64,000 nt of DNA from Punica granatum. Lineage: Eukaryota > Streptophyta > Magnoliopsida > Myrtales > Lythraceae. Location of the stretch: NCBI RefSeq assembly GCF_007655135.1, contig NC_045127.1, forward strand, positions 42,977,538-43,041,537. Direction: 5' to 3'. This document shows, in pieces, positions 22,811 through 35,301 of the stretch (its first letter is position 1; the number at the start of each line of letters is the position of its first letter). The notes under the pieces are model-generated. The model made no database searches and was not told where the DNA came from. It saw only the letters and a list, made by a program, of their open reading frames with translations. The position numbers and the translations under genes are program-made.

Positions 22811-23115
22811 TACATCATTCCAGAAATTTACTCAGGATCCATTGCCAATATAACCCACTTAGATCCTTTATCCTAAACCTGCAAGCCAGCTCTCAAAGTC
22901 TTCCAGTTGGTTGATCCTTTCCATAGGTTGTCTGGTCTGCGGTTATGAAATTTGTGGCGGATGAGCCGAGCCAAGGGGCATCCTCTGATGCAGCTCTTTC
23001 CACCAGCTTCCCAAGACAAGCGTTGTTTCTAAGCTCGGCTCTTTGAATCCCCAATCCACCGGCCTCTTTGGGGAGGGTAACAATATCCTAATTCACCAAG
23101 TGCAGTTTTCTCTTT

Positions 23116-24500
23116 TCAGATGTAGATCCCCAGAGGAAATCCCGGCTCAATTTGTGTAGGGCGCTGGTGATGGACTGAGGGAGTGAAGTGCACTGCATGG
23201 AATAGGTTGGAATGGCAGCCATGACAGACTTTATTAGGACGACCCTTCTCGCCTGTTATAGGAGCTGGGATTTCCATCCCGTGAGTCTTTGACGGACTTT
23301 GTCCATGATGAAGGGGCAATCCCCAATTCTGCTAGGATTTAAGTTGATGGGAAATCCCAAGTATTCCCAAATCCTCAGTTTGTTCAATCCCCAAGGTATT
23401 AACAATTTGGTTCTTGTCCCTCAATGGTGTGCTTCTTGAAAACATAATTTTTGATTTGTGCTTGCTAATTCTCATACCCGACATCTGACAGAAGGAGTTG
23501 AGAATGTTCAGGGTGGTTTTTGAGTTTGCTTGTCCAAGGAGAATGATATCATCTGCGAACAGTAACTGCGAGCAGCCAGGACAACCTTTGACCAGGACTG
23601 ACTTCCGACCATTGCTCAGCCCGTATTGCGTCATCGATCATGTTCGAGAGATACTCCATACACAAGATAAATACATAAGGAGACAAAGGGTCCCCTTGTC
23701 AAATTCCTCTCGATGGTTTAAACTTCTCCAGGCAGCCTCCGCTGAACATCGCATATTGAGGTCGAGGTTCCCCATCCCATTATGACTTGAGTCCATTTAG
23801 CTAGGAACCCAAAATAAAACATCGCCTTGCGTAGGAAGCTCGATTCAAGCCTATCATATTATTTCTCAAGGTCCAATTCGAGGGCAAAACTCCATACTTT
23901 CCCTTTCTTGGTCTTGAAAGAGTGGATGATTTCCCGGAGAATAATGACATTATCTGGCACTCTTCTTCCTGGAATGAAGCTGCACTGGAGAGGTGATATA
24001 AATTCCTCGAGTAGTGGCCGTATTCGTGCTACCAAGATCTTGGAAATGATCTTGTAAATGGTGTTGCACAAATAATCGGCTGATACTGAGTGATGGACTC
24101 TGTGGCTAAGCTTTTCAGGATGAGTACGAGCAAAGTACGGTTGACTCCCTCAGGGAAGGAAGCAGTTTCAAAGAACCCTTGAACCAACGAGATCACAGAC
24201 AGCTTGACAAGGTCCCAACATCTCTGATAGAAGCAGGGGGATAACCCATCTAGGTTGGGAGACTTGAGGGCTTTTAGAGAAAAAATAGCTCGTTTGGTTT
24301 CTGCCGGAGAACAAGGCCCAATCAATATGTCCACAAAAGTTGAGTTTAGAGGCCTTCTCCAGGAAGGACTTGTAGGGATGACCCACTCCGAGAATTCTGT
24401 TTCCCTGCGGAACATTGAGTGAAGTGGTTTTGGATATGATCTTTAACGGCATGAATGTCGAAAATCCACTCATCTACGCCGTTACGAATAGCAAATATCT
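23116..24500 (-). pseudogene. LINE reverse transcriptase domain, degenerate
   Basis: Minus-strand fragments in different frames give the core motifs in order: SLKALKSPNLDGLSP (24029-24415), CNTIYKIISKILVARIRP and QCSFIPGRRVPDN (23859-24071), and LLFADDIILLGQ with the catalytic FADD at about 23540-23560 (23332-23634). A last fragment at 23116-23319 continues past the active site. Multiple frameshifts show that the copy is inactive. Confidence 0.85.
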
Positions 24501-24546
24501 TGTTCCTTCTCTTATTTATAATGGTAGATAGGAGGGAAAAAAAGGG

Positions 24547-25697
24547 GCTAATAACCTAAAAAAGCACGTATTATTGACAAATTTCCTAATCTAGCTCGTA
24601 CTTTAAAATTTTTCTAAAAAAGCACAACGTTTCAAATTGTCCCACATCTAGCACGTCATTATCTTCCGTCCATCCTTCGCCGTTAATTTCTTATGTGGCC
24701 ATTAATTTTGACTAGATGGCCATTAATTGCCACGTGTAACACTTCCATTGGACATGCAATGTGTATGGCCATGAAAAACCTAGTGGCGGGGCCATTTTTC
24801 TTTTTCTCTTCCTCTTCCACTATTCTTCTTCCTCCTTTGTGTTCTTCCTCGCCGATGAACTTCTATTGCTGAGTCGGAGGACGAAGGAGGCTGGGGTTTG
24901 TCAGGGCACGAGGAGCAGCGACAACTCAGTAGGAAATGAGTTGGGCAGTAGCAATGGAACTCAGGGAGCGCGAGAAGGAGCTGCGGCAAGCAGTACAGTA
25001 GCACACCAGCAGGGAGTAGAGCTGAAGCTCAGGGACTCGGGAGGAGGCTGAGGTGGAGGTCGTGAGCTAAGAAAGGCGGTGAGGAGGGAAGGAGGCGGCT
25101 AAAGGGATGACAGAGGAAAGAGGAAGTTGGTGGAAGGCTGTGGATGAGGGAATGGTCTATGGGTGTCAAGAGAGATAGAGGAAGGAGAAGTCGGAAGGAA
25201 GGTGATGGATGATGACGTGGACATGGCCGAGAAATGGGAGAGACATAGGTTGATAGAGAAGGAGAAAAGAGAGAATCGAAAAAGCAGGATTTAGCTCGTC
25301 AGGATGGAGGAAGTCAACGAGAGAACTAAGAGCTTTGGAGAACGAGGCCGAGCCATAGAGGAGAAGCTCGGGGTCGTGTTGCCTAGGTTGCCGGAGCTTG
25401 TGTGTGAGCTATTGGCGGCGGTGGTCAATCGGAAAGGAAGAGAAGGGGAGGAGGAAGAAGAGGGGAAGACTTGAAAGGGGAAAAAAAATGCCAATGGGAA
25501 TGTTACACGTGACAATTAATGGCCACCTAGTCAAAATTAACGGCCACGTAAGCAATTAACAGAAAATGATAGATGGAAGGGTAATGACATGCTAGATGTG
25601 GGACAATTTTGAAACGTCGTGCTTTTTTAGAAATTTTTTAAAGTACTAACTAGATTAGAGAATTTTTCAATAGTACGTGCATTTTTAGATTATTAAC
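24547..25697. mobile_element. Mutator-like element with about 200-bp inverted ends
   Basis: The left arm (about 24547-24765) and the complement of the right arm (about 25490-25697) align over about 200 bp, sharing GCACGT, TAAAAAAGCAC and GTCCCACATCTAGCA in the same order. Long inverted repeats and a GC-richer unrelated centre fit a Mutator-like or Pack-MULE element. It splits the LINE inside a segment whose frame continues on both sides. The A-rich flanks prevent a clear 9-bp target duplication. The centre (24766-25489) is not recognised, and no transposase is present. Confidence 0.7.
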
Positions 25698-25708
25698 AAA
25701 AAAAAAAA

Positions 25709-26175
25709 TGGTTTTGTCCCCTTCTGATATACGATTAGTACGTGCCTTCGAGGCCCAGAATTCCTCCTCTTGGCTTAATAGATTAGAGTATTCAAGGTAT
25801 ACCTGGTTTGCAGTCCTCCCAAGAATTTTCAACCAAGTCTCTAAATCCTTGATGAGAGAGCCAAATTGTCTCAAATCGAAAGGGGTGATCCAGCTTGATG
25901 GCATTCAAGGGATTTAAAGACAGGAGGATGGGATAATGATCTGAATACGATCTTGGTAAGTGGGTGACCAGAGCTTCGGGAAATCTTAGACGCCATAGCG
26001 GTTTGCCAAGATGCGATCAAGACGTTCTTGTACGAGGGTTGAGGAGTCCCAAAGGTTCGACCAAGTGAATTGAGGCCCCGAGAACCCTAAATCAGTAAGG
26101 CTACAATCATCAATGACAGCATTGAAAGCATTCATTCTTGAAGAGGACGCTAGATTTCTCCCAAAACTTCTTAGA
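25709..26175 (-). pseudogene. LINE endonuclease C-terminal end and ORF2 linker
   Basis: The minus strand encodes RSYSDHYPILL near 25919-25960, the last conserved motif of AP-type LINE endonucleases, which carries the catalytic Asp-His pair. Downstream it reads EEFWASKARTNRISEGDKT, the linker typical of plant L1 ORF2 before the reverse transcriptase. The 5' half of the endonuclease is absent beyond about 26175. Confidence 0.75.
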
Positions 26176-28293
26176 TTTCAAATGAGTAAAATGCGGTTTG
26201 CCTCCCGACCTTTGGACTCAGTTGCATTGCGCCTTCCGACCTTTGAAAAGTTGCAACCCGCAACCTGACCTATTTAAAAACAAAGCATGGTGCACTCTAA
26301 ATGTACTTTCCGGCCACTTTTCCAGCCAAGCCAAGTCACATGCATGTCATGTGAGAATTTTAAAGGGCAAAAAGGTCCTAGGCTTATTAATTGAAAACAC
26401 AAAAGAAAAAGAAACGTAAAAGGAAAAATCATAAACATAGCGGACGAGTTAGAGCCTCTGTGAGCTGAAAAAGAGAAGGAAGAGATCACGGGTCTCACAA
26501 ACCCTCACTCCTGCTTTGAAGCCTCGGCGATTTTCGTCCAGTTCGAATCAAATCTCGAGTTCATATGAGATCAACAACCTACAACACGAGTTTTTGGATT
26601 GGAGATGAGCCTAATAGTTTTTAGGCTCAGTGGATATTTTACGCTGGTCAACAGAAATTCAAGAAATAGGAGAGGTCGTGGTGGGGTTTGAAGAAAAAGG
26701 AGAGGACACGATATAGGCAAATGATAGCGAGATCAAACTACCAATTTACATGAAATTCTGATATTATCGCAATAATTTGCATTTTTTATAAGTTCGTATT
26801 TTCCATATGTGGTTTAGAACAGTTTTGAAGGTCCTTTTTTGGGGATCTAATACAATGGGGGCATGTTTGCGTGGCTCCAATTTGAAATTGTAACCAAAAA
26901 AATAAAAATAAAAATAAAAATCCACGTCTCAAAGTTAATGAAAAAATTATGAGTATATAAAATGATTAGATTTCATATCTATCAATTTAAGTTTTTCATG
27001 GGCCTGTTCACTTAAAAGTATCGTGGAAATTTAAATAGCATCATAGCAGTTTTTAAGACATTTCGACAAACTTACACCATATCCAGTCTCAAGTCATGGA
27101 AATTGTGTCTCGTGTTACTCTCTTTTAGCCGAGAGTGAAAAGAGTTTGTCCGCTTGATCTTGTTGAGGACAGACCTTTCCTTTAGCTCGATAGAGAAAAG
27201 TATACCCAACTCGTGATCAATTGTTGCAGTGAGTGTTGTTTAAAGGCATATAACTAATAGAAGGGACAAAAAAAAAAAAAAGACTCCATGCTGCCGGGAG
27301 AAGGGAATGAATGCTTACTGTGGATGGGTGTTCACTAAGGAAGAAAAATCAAGGGAGATTTCCGGTGATTAGCTAAATTTCATGTACTGCTTTAGATGCA
27401 TGTTACTGCCTCAGCAAAGCCACTCATCAAGGCCGCAACTCGTCGCGTAGAAGTTGGCATTCTCGAGCATGGCAATGTGATCTAAACTTTTTCATCATCT
27501 TCTAAAATGTAGCATTTTAGATGCTAAGAACAAAAAAAAAAAAAAAAGACCCTGAAGGAAGAGTAGCTTAGCTGGTGGGTCCCCAGCTTACAAATGGAGG
27601 ACCTCGTACATATGTATGAAAAGCAAAAATCCTCAAAGAACATACCCATATAATTCGACTCCTACTAAACTAATACTGAGTCGTGAGTAAATCCTAGAAA
27701 TGTAAAAAATCTAGTACCTGAGTCGGGAATCTAACCACTGGCGCTCCTCTCATCAAGGGGGGGAGCAAGTGTAGTAAGCCATTCTTTCTTCGATCCTCCA
27801 TAGCCAGTGAAAACTACCAGATACAAGGAAACAAGTCCTCACGCAACAATCATTATAGAAACTAAGCACTTCATTGTTGAAGCATGTGACTGATCGGTGA
27901 CAACCATGATCCACATCATCGACAAATCCTTTGTATTGGGGCGCTCCTCCAGACAGCCAACACCAAGAATCATACCTTCCATGAGACAGCTAGAAGGGAA
28001 CTCCACAAAACTCTTAGCCCAATACGGTCGTTGATTGGAGACGAACCAAACTCCCCCCTTGAAAAGAAGGTGATGGAGATGGCGTCCTGAAAAGTTGGCA
28101 GTGGGTGGAAACTCTGTGCCCATCACTGCTTTTTCTAATGAGTGTTGCCGTTGACGTGCTTCAGTGCAATGGAGCGTGCAAGCAAATTCAATAGCTCAAC
28201 CATGACAAGGGGATGAGCAATGCTGCACAAAAACTTTGCTGCATCTTTTTTTCTTTTTTTGTACCTTCGAAAATGGTAGCTCCTCAAAATCAG
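26176..28293. other. Intergenic DNA and 3' flank of the nucleotidyltransferase gene
   Basis: At about 26190-26420 lies a segment with GCGGTTTGCCTCCCGACC-type text that looks like one end of another element, but I find no matching partner. Poly-A tracts occur at 27269-27282 and 27532-27547. The stretch 27800-28293 likely includes the 3' untranslated region of the downstream-reading gene; a 95-codon minus-strand open frame there has no recognisable domain. Confidence 0.45.
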
Positions 28294-31200
28294 TCATCTC
28301 CGAAGCTGGGGCGAAGAGGGCTGGTCTGGTGAGGACTGCGGAGCAGGGCTCCCATGAAACATCTGCTCCTCAAGGGGCGGTCCACTTGATCGGTGACTGC
28401 CCTCTGTCAGCTGCAACATGTCGTTCACTCCTTGGAAATCCACTTCTCCAAGGGATCCGAACTCAAGCTGCTCTGCCACAGGAGAACCACTGTACCCAGT
28501 GCCATGATAATGGTCATATGGATAAAACATGACAACGGGTGGAAGAGTGGCTCCATTTGATGAAACTGCATTCGGATTCATTGCCGGAAGAGGATACATG
28601 CCATATTGTGCCAAATTGGACGGGCCTCCCTGTGTGGCGGCACTGGAGTGAATAGGACCATTCTGAGAATGATAAGATGAAGAAAATGAGTTTTGTCTAT
28701 ACGAAGAGCTCCACGGCCTCTCTGACTGGCTCTCACTCGGTGCCACTCTTTCTGGCCTTAAAGTTGGCCTGTCAGCCTGATTTCGACTGTGTCCACGCCC
28801 AGAAGCTCGTGACTTTGGGCCAGAGTTCCAATTGCCTTCTCTATCACTGTGGTGATCTGACCTCTCAAACCCGTAATTCCCCCTCCTGGTATTGGATGAA
28901 TGCCGCTCCCGTGGAGAAACCTTCTGAATCTGTAAAACGCATAGAAAAGCCATTAGCCATCTATAATTAATAATAAAATGTCATCTTATCTGAGCACAAA
29001 AAAGTACTTATGCTGCATAAGATTTTCTTACAGGATTTGGCAAGTAAGTTCCAGTCCCACTACGATATCTTGGCATCTCATCAACATGATAGATGCTGGC
29101 AGGTCCATTGGAAACGGGCTGAAATGGAGCAACGGGAACAAAACGTGGTGGCCCATAACCCATTAGCTGAGTAAAGAGATTCGTATTGCCAGATATTGGT
29201 CTTGCAGTATTACTATCCCACGGGACACGACCTTGTAAATAGACAGGAGACATGACACCAGGTGAAGAAGGATAAACCAAGGGAGGAGGAAAATGTGTGT
29301 CCTGGCAGAACCGCCCATACTGCAGATTATGCCAGTGGCTAGCAAAGTCACTGTTAAGTATGTCAGACTTGTGCTCAGATAGCTCCCCAGGAGAAGCAGC
29401 CACCTGTCCTAGAGAGTTAGTGGGCACATTTACTGCCTCAGGATGATGGCCTCTGCCTGTAGAATCAAAGTTCGGACCAGAGTTGCTATTGTCAAGTCCA
29501 TCCTCTCTGCTAAATTGGCTTGTCGAGGCCTCAGCACTACCCGTTTCGCTTGGAAAATTGTACACAGGAAGCATTGCCACAAAGGGAACTGGTGGCCCTG
29601 TAGGGTAGAAGGCAATTAGCTTAGAATTATCTCCAGGTCTTTGTCGAGAACCAGGCCCTAGTAGAACTGGACCCATAGGTAAAACAGAGTCTGATCCCCC
29701 AGCTTGAGCTGGTTCGAAGCTGGCCATTTGATGCTGCATTGCAACTTGCAAGGAAGCAACAGGTTGAGGTCCTGGGCTTGTCATTTCAGTTCCTCCAGTT
29801 GATGCCTGGTTCCAGTCTCTGCTGTCATCGTCTGTGGGAGCAGAGGCATGCTCAGATAAGTTCTTACCCTTCCCATACACAGTAGATGGAACGGCAGAAG
29901 AACTGCCTTTCCTACCTCTTTTTTCTCTACTAGATCTCGATGCCTTTGCTGATGATCCATCCCAAGAGCTCTCTGATGATGTCTTACTTCTAATCGAACT
30001 ACTATGAGTAGATCGAATGGATCTTGAGCTTGCAGCAGACCTATCATCCAAATAAACTTCATTCTCCCTACTTCCTTGATGAAAAGAAGCATCAGAATGG
30101 TCTTCTCTACCTGTGATCCGGTTTTCTCTTATGGACCTCTGGTGAGCTCGGTAACTGCCGGAGCCAACCATCCTCGATGAAGGAATAGAACTGTTGGAAG
30201 TTGCCGTGGAGTGTTGATGATGTTCATCTGTGTGAAGAGCTTCAAAATTTCCATTATCGAGATCGAAACCTTCAGCAGAACCCTGGTCCTGGTCATGCCA
30301 GAAGGAATGATCAGCTTCCCCGGTGCTTGCACCAGCAGCGGAATTGAAATTTTGATCCCCAGACTCCAGAGACTCTTCTGCACTAAATGCCACACCAACA
30401 TTAGGGAAATAATGGGCTAAGGGCGGAGCGACTAATCCATGAGGAAATGGTACATTTGTGCCCCACGGAGTCTCAATCATGGGAATATTTGTAGGAACCA
30501 TTCCCGCCAAATTTCTCTGAGCATATCCCATCGTAAGTAAATTCAGAGGCAGGTGACCTGAAGGTAAGTTCAGGGGCATGTGAAGTTGATCATTAAAACC
30601 ATGACTAGGAGAAGACGCCATCATGTTCATGAAATCTTGCTGTTCTTGATGCATTCCCTGTGCCCCCGAAACAGATGCAAATTCTTCACCTACAACCCCT
30701 AATCGAGCATCATCCTCTCGGTAACTATCGGATACACTGATGGAATCTGCAACAGTGGCATCAATGCTCTGCTGTGATGGAACATGCCTCCCAAATGAAG
30801 AATCATCAGGACAGGAAGGAGCATCTTGTCTAACTATATCCAATTCCAGATTCTTCCTCCTGTTACCATCCACCCTTGCAGAATTCGTCTGGTTTTTTCC
30901 ACTTTCTGGCACTCTGCTGCGCCTCCCTTGATATGAAACTTCACTGTATGAGTCAGTAAGTTCAGGACTAGAATGCGTTCTTGCAAAAAGATACCTTCCC
31001 TGGATGTCAGTCAACATATCAGCTCTGGAGCTTCTCTGATCTTTGTTCATGTTGAAACCTTGCTTGGAACTTGTTTCCCGCCTGAAATGATCAGCCCTTG
31101 AATTGTTCAAATTTCCGTAGTTCTTCTGTGTATGAGCTCGAGAGAGAGAAGCATCGATGGTTCTAGACACACTTTCAGAAGGATGATTCACAAGTGATCC

Positions 31201-34200
31201 ATGGGTCCCTTCAATTTGAGATTCATGACTGTAGGAAACATCACCTTTTCGGCTACTTGGACTGTTCCGCTGATTTTCAGACCCATTTAAGCTTTCCGTG
31301 CTGTGCAACCTTAAAAGCCTCAAGTCATTCCTTGGGGCATCAGGCCGATGCCCACTGCCATGTCTGTCCCAAGTGTTAGTGAAAAAGTCGTCTATTTCAG
31401 AAAGTAAGTGATCTTTAGGACAGTCGAGTAATCTTGCAAGTTTCTTAGCACCAAAAGCGAATGCACTCCGTATTCTGAAAAAATTGCCTGCAATAAGAAA
31501 ATATGATAAAAGAATCAACAATGACAGACAAACTAAAAGATAACAAAATAACACATAAAAGTATCTTAAATTTAAACAAGAAGATGAAACAAGCTGGATT
31601 AGACTTAGTAGTCAAGTATTCCTGCATGTAGGCGCATAACTTGCTTTCATTGAAAATATGCAGATGAAAACATGCTCAAGATTCTACACAGGATAAAACC
31701 TGTTTAATAATCTCATGTAGTAGACATCCAACAGCCATTACAAGTACTTCCAAACTAGATGTTGTACAGTAAAACATTTTGCATTCAAGGAATTTTTTAG
31801 TCCAACTGCATTCTAAATCTTCAAAATGCATACCTCTACTAACGCTACGGCCAAGATTGTTGTTCACTCGTAATGGATCAATAACATTGAAATGTTTTGA
31901 GATGAAAGCTTGTCCTTGATTTTCCTGACCACCTGGGAAAACAGCGTATACAGAGCTACATGCATCAAGAAACCTCTTGTTCAAAACTAAATCGCCATCA
32001 TCCTTCCTTGGAGGCTCAGCTGCAAAAGCATTTTCATTTAGAGAAAGAAAAAACAATAAAATTAAGAAACCCTTTTGAATCTGACATATTTAAGCACTCT
32101 CCAAGTCATCCAAATACCTGTTACATCTGGAAGTGAACCGATAGGTACAGGGCCCCGTAAGCTCACACAGAAGTTGTCCCAGTCAAACTTACTAAAAAAC
32201 TCTAGGAAACGATAAAGGACCTGCAGATGCATAAACTATCAGATAAGTTGGCAGACACTTCAAGATAAATATAACAGATCAATGGACCAAGCATCACCTC
32301 AAGTGGCCCGACAAACTTCTTGTTGAATATGTGAAAGATGTAAAGAACCAGGGTTTCTAGAGCATAAGTCGAAATAAGTCCATGATGAGCACCCAGTATA
32401 CGGCTCTCATAATAACACCATGCTTTTATTAGTATGATGCTGCGTTTGAATAAGTGCTCTTGGTTAATCAAATTGTCCACCTGCAGAGAAAACTTAATCT
32501 TCAGTTCAGAAAATATATGATCACCACCTCCATAGATTTCAGCAGAATAAATTGCCAACAAGATTATTCACCTCTTCTAGAAAACAAAGGGTGCATAGTC
32601 CGCCAAGCTGATTAAATGATATGTCAACGACTATGTTCTCAACAAGACACTTTATTATCTTCACCTGCAAATAGAATGAAAGGAGTAAATCAACTTGCTA
32701 TAAGCAGCTAGTCAATAGCATGATTATCCAAAAATAAGAAAAACTCAATAGCACCAGGCTGTTAACAATAATTTACAAGTCATCAATACAAGGTATGCAT
32801 TATACAGAATAGTAGCATGATCAATCATTAGAATCAAATCATCTCACAGACATATCCACCAGTCTATCAATCTACTATGTCAAAAGTAGCTCAAGGTGAA
32901 ATGAAAATTAATATAAGAATGACCAAAGATTCAAGAGAACAAATTTCTCAAGCATGCAAAAGAGATAGAAAGTTCTATTTGAACATGGGGTTCTTGATTG
33001 TAAGGTCATAATAGTTTTGCTAAAATTTAACAGTTCAAATGATGGTACTGAGCAAACATATAGAACATAGGGCAGTTTCCAGATTCAACTTCAAGTTGAA
33101 TGCGATCTGCATGTGATAGTCTAGTACTCAGTAGAGGAGCTTAAGTTTAATAAACGACGTCCATTTGGTATAGTAAATGCAGGACGCTGGCAGAGATCCC
33201 TTTCCTTAAACAACAAATTACAAATGCAAAAACCTAGGCCATGGGTAAAGAAAGTGGAGAGACTGAAAGAATTACGCACTTCCGCCTGAATGTATTGAAC
33301 CTCTTTTACACGAAATTCAGCATTTTCATTTTTCTCCTCACTCTCCAATATATCCCGGACCTGATGAGCCCAGGTGTCCTTCAGATTCCTATTCTCACTG
33401 AATGCCGTTAAGTCAATATCCCCATCGGGCAAATAAGTCTTCAGTGGAACAGAACCAAAAGTGAACACCTATAGAGAAAAAAATGGTAAGTACAAGAACT
33501 AATGAGAATAAGTAAATGTGTCTATATTCCCCTGAAGACAGCAAAGACATGACTCCTACATGAACATGACAGAAAGGTGAATGATAAACTTTTATTTTTC
33601 AGCCAAGATACTGCACTTTTGGGTGCAACCTACTTTCAGTCAATGACAAAAACCCCATCAATCACCTTGTCAGCTCAGGAGTTCCAAAACGAAGAAGCTT
33701 TACTTCTCTCATTTTCTCAACCTTTACTCACGGAATATCAAATGGGAGAGAAGCAAACTAATAAAAGTAGAACATGCTATAAACATCTGGTCCAGTATCC
33801 CTTTGAAGGGAGCACTATTGATGATCAGACAGCAGAAGGGCTCCCACTTTGTCATCTGACCCTCTCTTGTGACTAAACAATTTCAGGATGTTCATAAATA
33901 ATGGAATTACAACTTTGTAGCTGCAATAACTCATTTGGAAACAAAATGCAAGTGCAAAGAACCACACAAAGCTAGATTGAACAGCACCTACGGAACTACG
34001 GCACTAACAATAAAAGAATATGAAGTATCTAAAAGCCCGCAAGCAAGATCACGGGAATATTGGTGGGTAATATCTGGACAAATCCAAGTAGTGCGTCACC
34101 TGGCAAGGGAAGCATTTCACGATGAGGCGTTGCACATAATCGGCGACGGCATTTCTACGTTCCTCGGAGGGTTGGTTGGGCTGAATGCAGGCAATGAGCT

Positions 34201-34333
34201 CTGCTGTTCTCTCTTCAGCCTTGGACCACCGGTCCAAATCAAGAACCCGTGTCACGGAGGCAGCCTCACCGGGCAACAACCCATTGGGCAAGAGCCCACT
34301 TGGTGGCTGTGCCCACTCCTCATGCTTGCCCAT
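28294..34333 (-). CDS. Nucleotidyltransferase / PAP-OAS1 substrate-binding protein (At3g61690-like)
   Basis: Eight coding exons were joined by hand: 34333-34100, 33468-33280, 32664-32572, 32480-32298, 32220-32118, 32019-31834, 31487-29032 and 28929-28294. All introns are GT-AG, and the total of 4080 nt gives 1359 residues. An in-frame stop lies upstream of the ATG. The N-terminal third is a nucleotidyltransferase fold: FGSVPLKTYLPDGDIDL (residues 82-98) holds the GS and the metal-binding D95 and D97, and IVVDISF supplies a likely third carboxylate, D155. A PAP/OAS1 substrate-binding region follows to about 350. The remaining roughly 1000 residues are Ser/Gly/Asn-rich and probably disordered, nearly all in exon 7. 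The family resembles non-canonical poly(A)/terminal nucleotidyltransferases, but I know of no proven reaction or substrate. Confidence 0.92.
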
Positions 34334-35263
34334 ACACGCCCCACTGCAAGCTCAATCTCGAATACCCTTATCGGCACCCCTACCCCGTTTCAGCACCTCA
34401 GTGCCTTCCACCAAACCCCAGAAGACGAACAGCCTAGAGCAGGCATTCAAGTAGAAACTAAAGGAAGTCGCAGTCTTTCCCCAGCCAGCCAGTTGCAGGC
34501 GATTATATCGCCCAAGACAGGAACCCGGCAGCAACTTGCACGCACAAACACATTACTTCTTTCAACTGGGCAACCCGAAAGCACCGAAAACAACGCAACC
34601 CCACCAAGAAAACGGAACCCGGGAGCAGAAATCGCCAGCAACAAGCCACTACGGAAACAGTTCACCGACGAGGGCGTCAAAGGGGGGAGAACTAGCACTG
34701 TATTACGAGGAACTATACAAGGGAAACATACATCTGTTGATTGACTGAAAACCTAGCCACACCCCAAAAAAAAAAAAAATTAAAAAGGGAACCGGAGCTA
34801 AAGAACCCTAAACTGTGAATATAGAGGGGCAAGTTCAGATTATCAATCAATCAATCAAAACCCTAAAAATTTGTGCCCAACAGAGGTGGTAAAGGAGAGG
34901 TCGGCGAATCTGAGGAAGGAAATGCAAAGCGGATAGATTGAGGAATTCAATCAGAAACGGGAAGGAGGGTTCTTTTGAGGGATCAACACTGCGTCGTGTG
35001 GTGTGGAGATTCACAGTGGATTGAGGAGATTAGAGGGAGAGAGGGAATGGGGGTTGGGGAGGGAGGCGATTGAGAAATGAAGAGAGTAGCCTTTGACGTT
35101 TTGCTGAATTTGAGGGTTTTCTTCTTTCTTCTCTCCTTATTTTCTTTCTTTTTTCTTAATTAAATTTTTTTTTAAATGGACGATTTATGGAGGAGATGAT
35201 AGAATCTGGGAAAGACATGAGGAAGGAGGAAAATATATATATATATATATATAATTAAATTAA

Positions 35264-35298
<35 letters not shown>
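34334..35298 (-). promoter_or_regulatory. 5' untranslated and promoter region of the nucleotidyltransferase gene
   Basis: The minus strand is rich in CT and TCC repeats between 34960 and 35090 (CTCTCTCCCTCTAATC), typical of plant leader or initiator regions. A spliced leader is possible but cannot be shown. Upstream are (AT)n tracts at about 35232-35253 and 35268-35298. A long plus-strand open frame at 33935-34744 is antisense to exon 1 and is not called. Confidence 0.4.

Positions 35299-35301
<3 letters not shown>

Larger units (their letters stand above)
15822..26175 (-). mobile_element. 5'-truncated L1-type LINE, split by three later insertions
   Basis: Reading the minus strand, the pieces appear in LINE order: the end of the endonuclease domain (25709-26175), reverse transcriptase (23116-24500), RT-connection and zinc-binding region (22404-22810, then 16600-16956) and RNase H-like domain (15886-16370). 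The 3' terminus is AT-rich and A-tailed near 15822-15860. Removing the copia element, the Mutator-like element and the hAT element leaves roughly 3.5 kb, so the 5' part is missing. Frames are broken by shifts and stops, so the copy is dead. Confidence 0.85.

Noticed and set aside
24761..25515. Open frames on both strands in the centre of the Mutator-like element
   Set aside because: Purine/pyrimidine-rich translations with no recognisable domain; treated as element interior.
26190..26420. Element terminus with GCGGTTTGCCTCCCGACC
   Set aside because: No inverted or direct partner could be found in the window, so the element type and borders cannot be supported.
33935..34744. Plus-strand open frame of 269 codons
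   Set aside because: It is antisense to exon 1 and the leader of the nucleotidyltransferase gene, starts in an intron, and has no recognisable domain.
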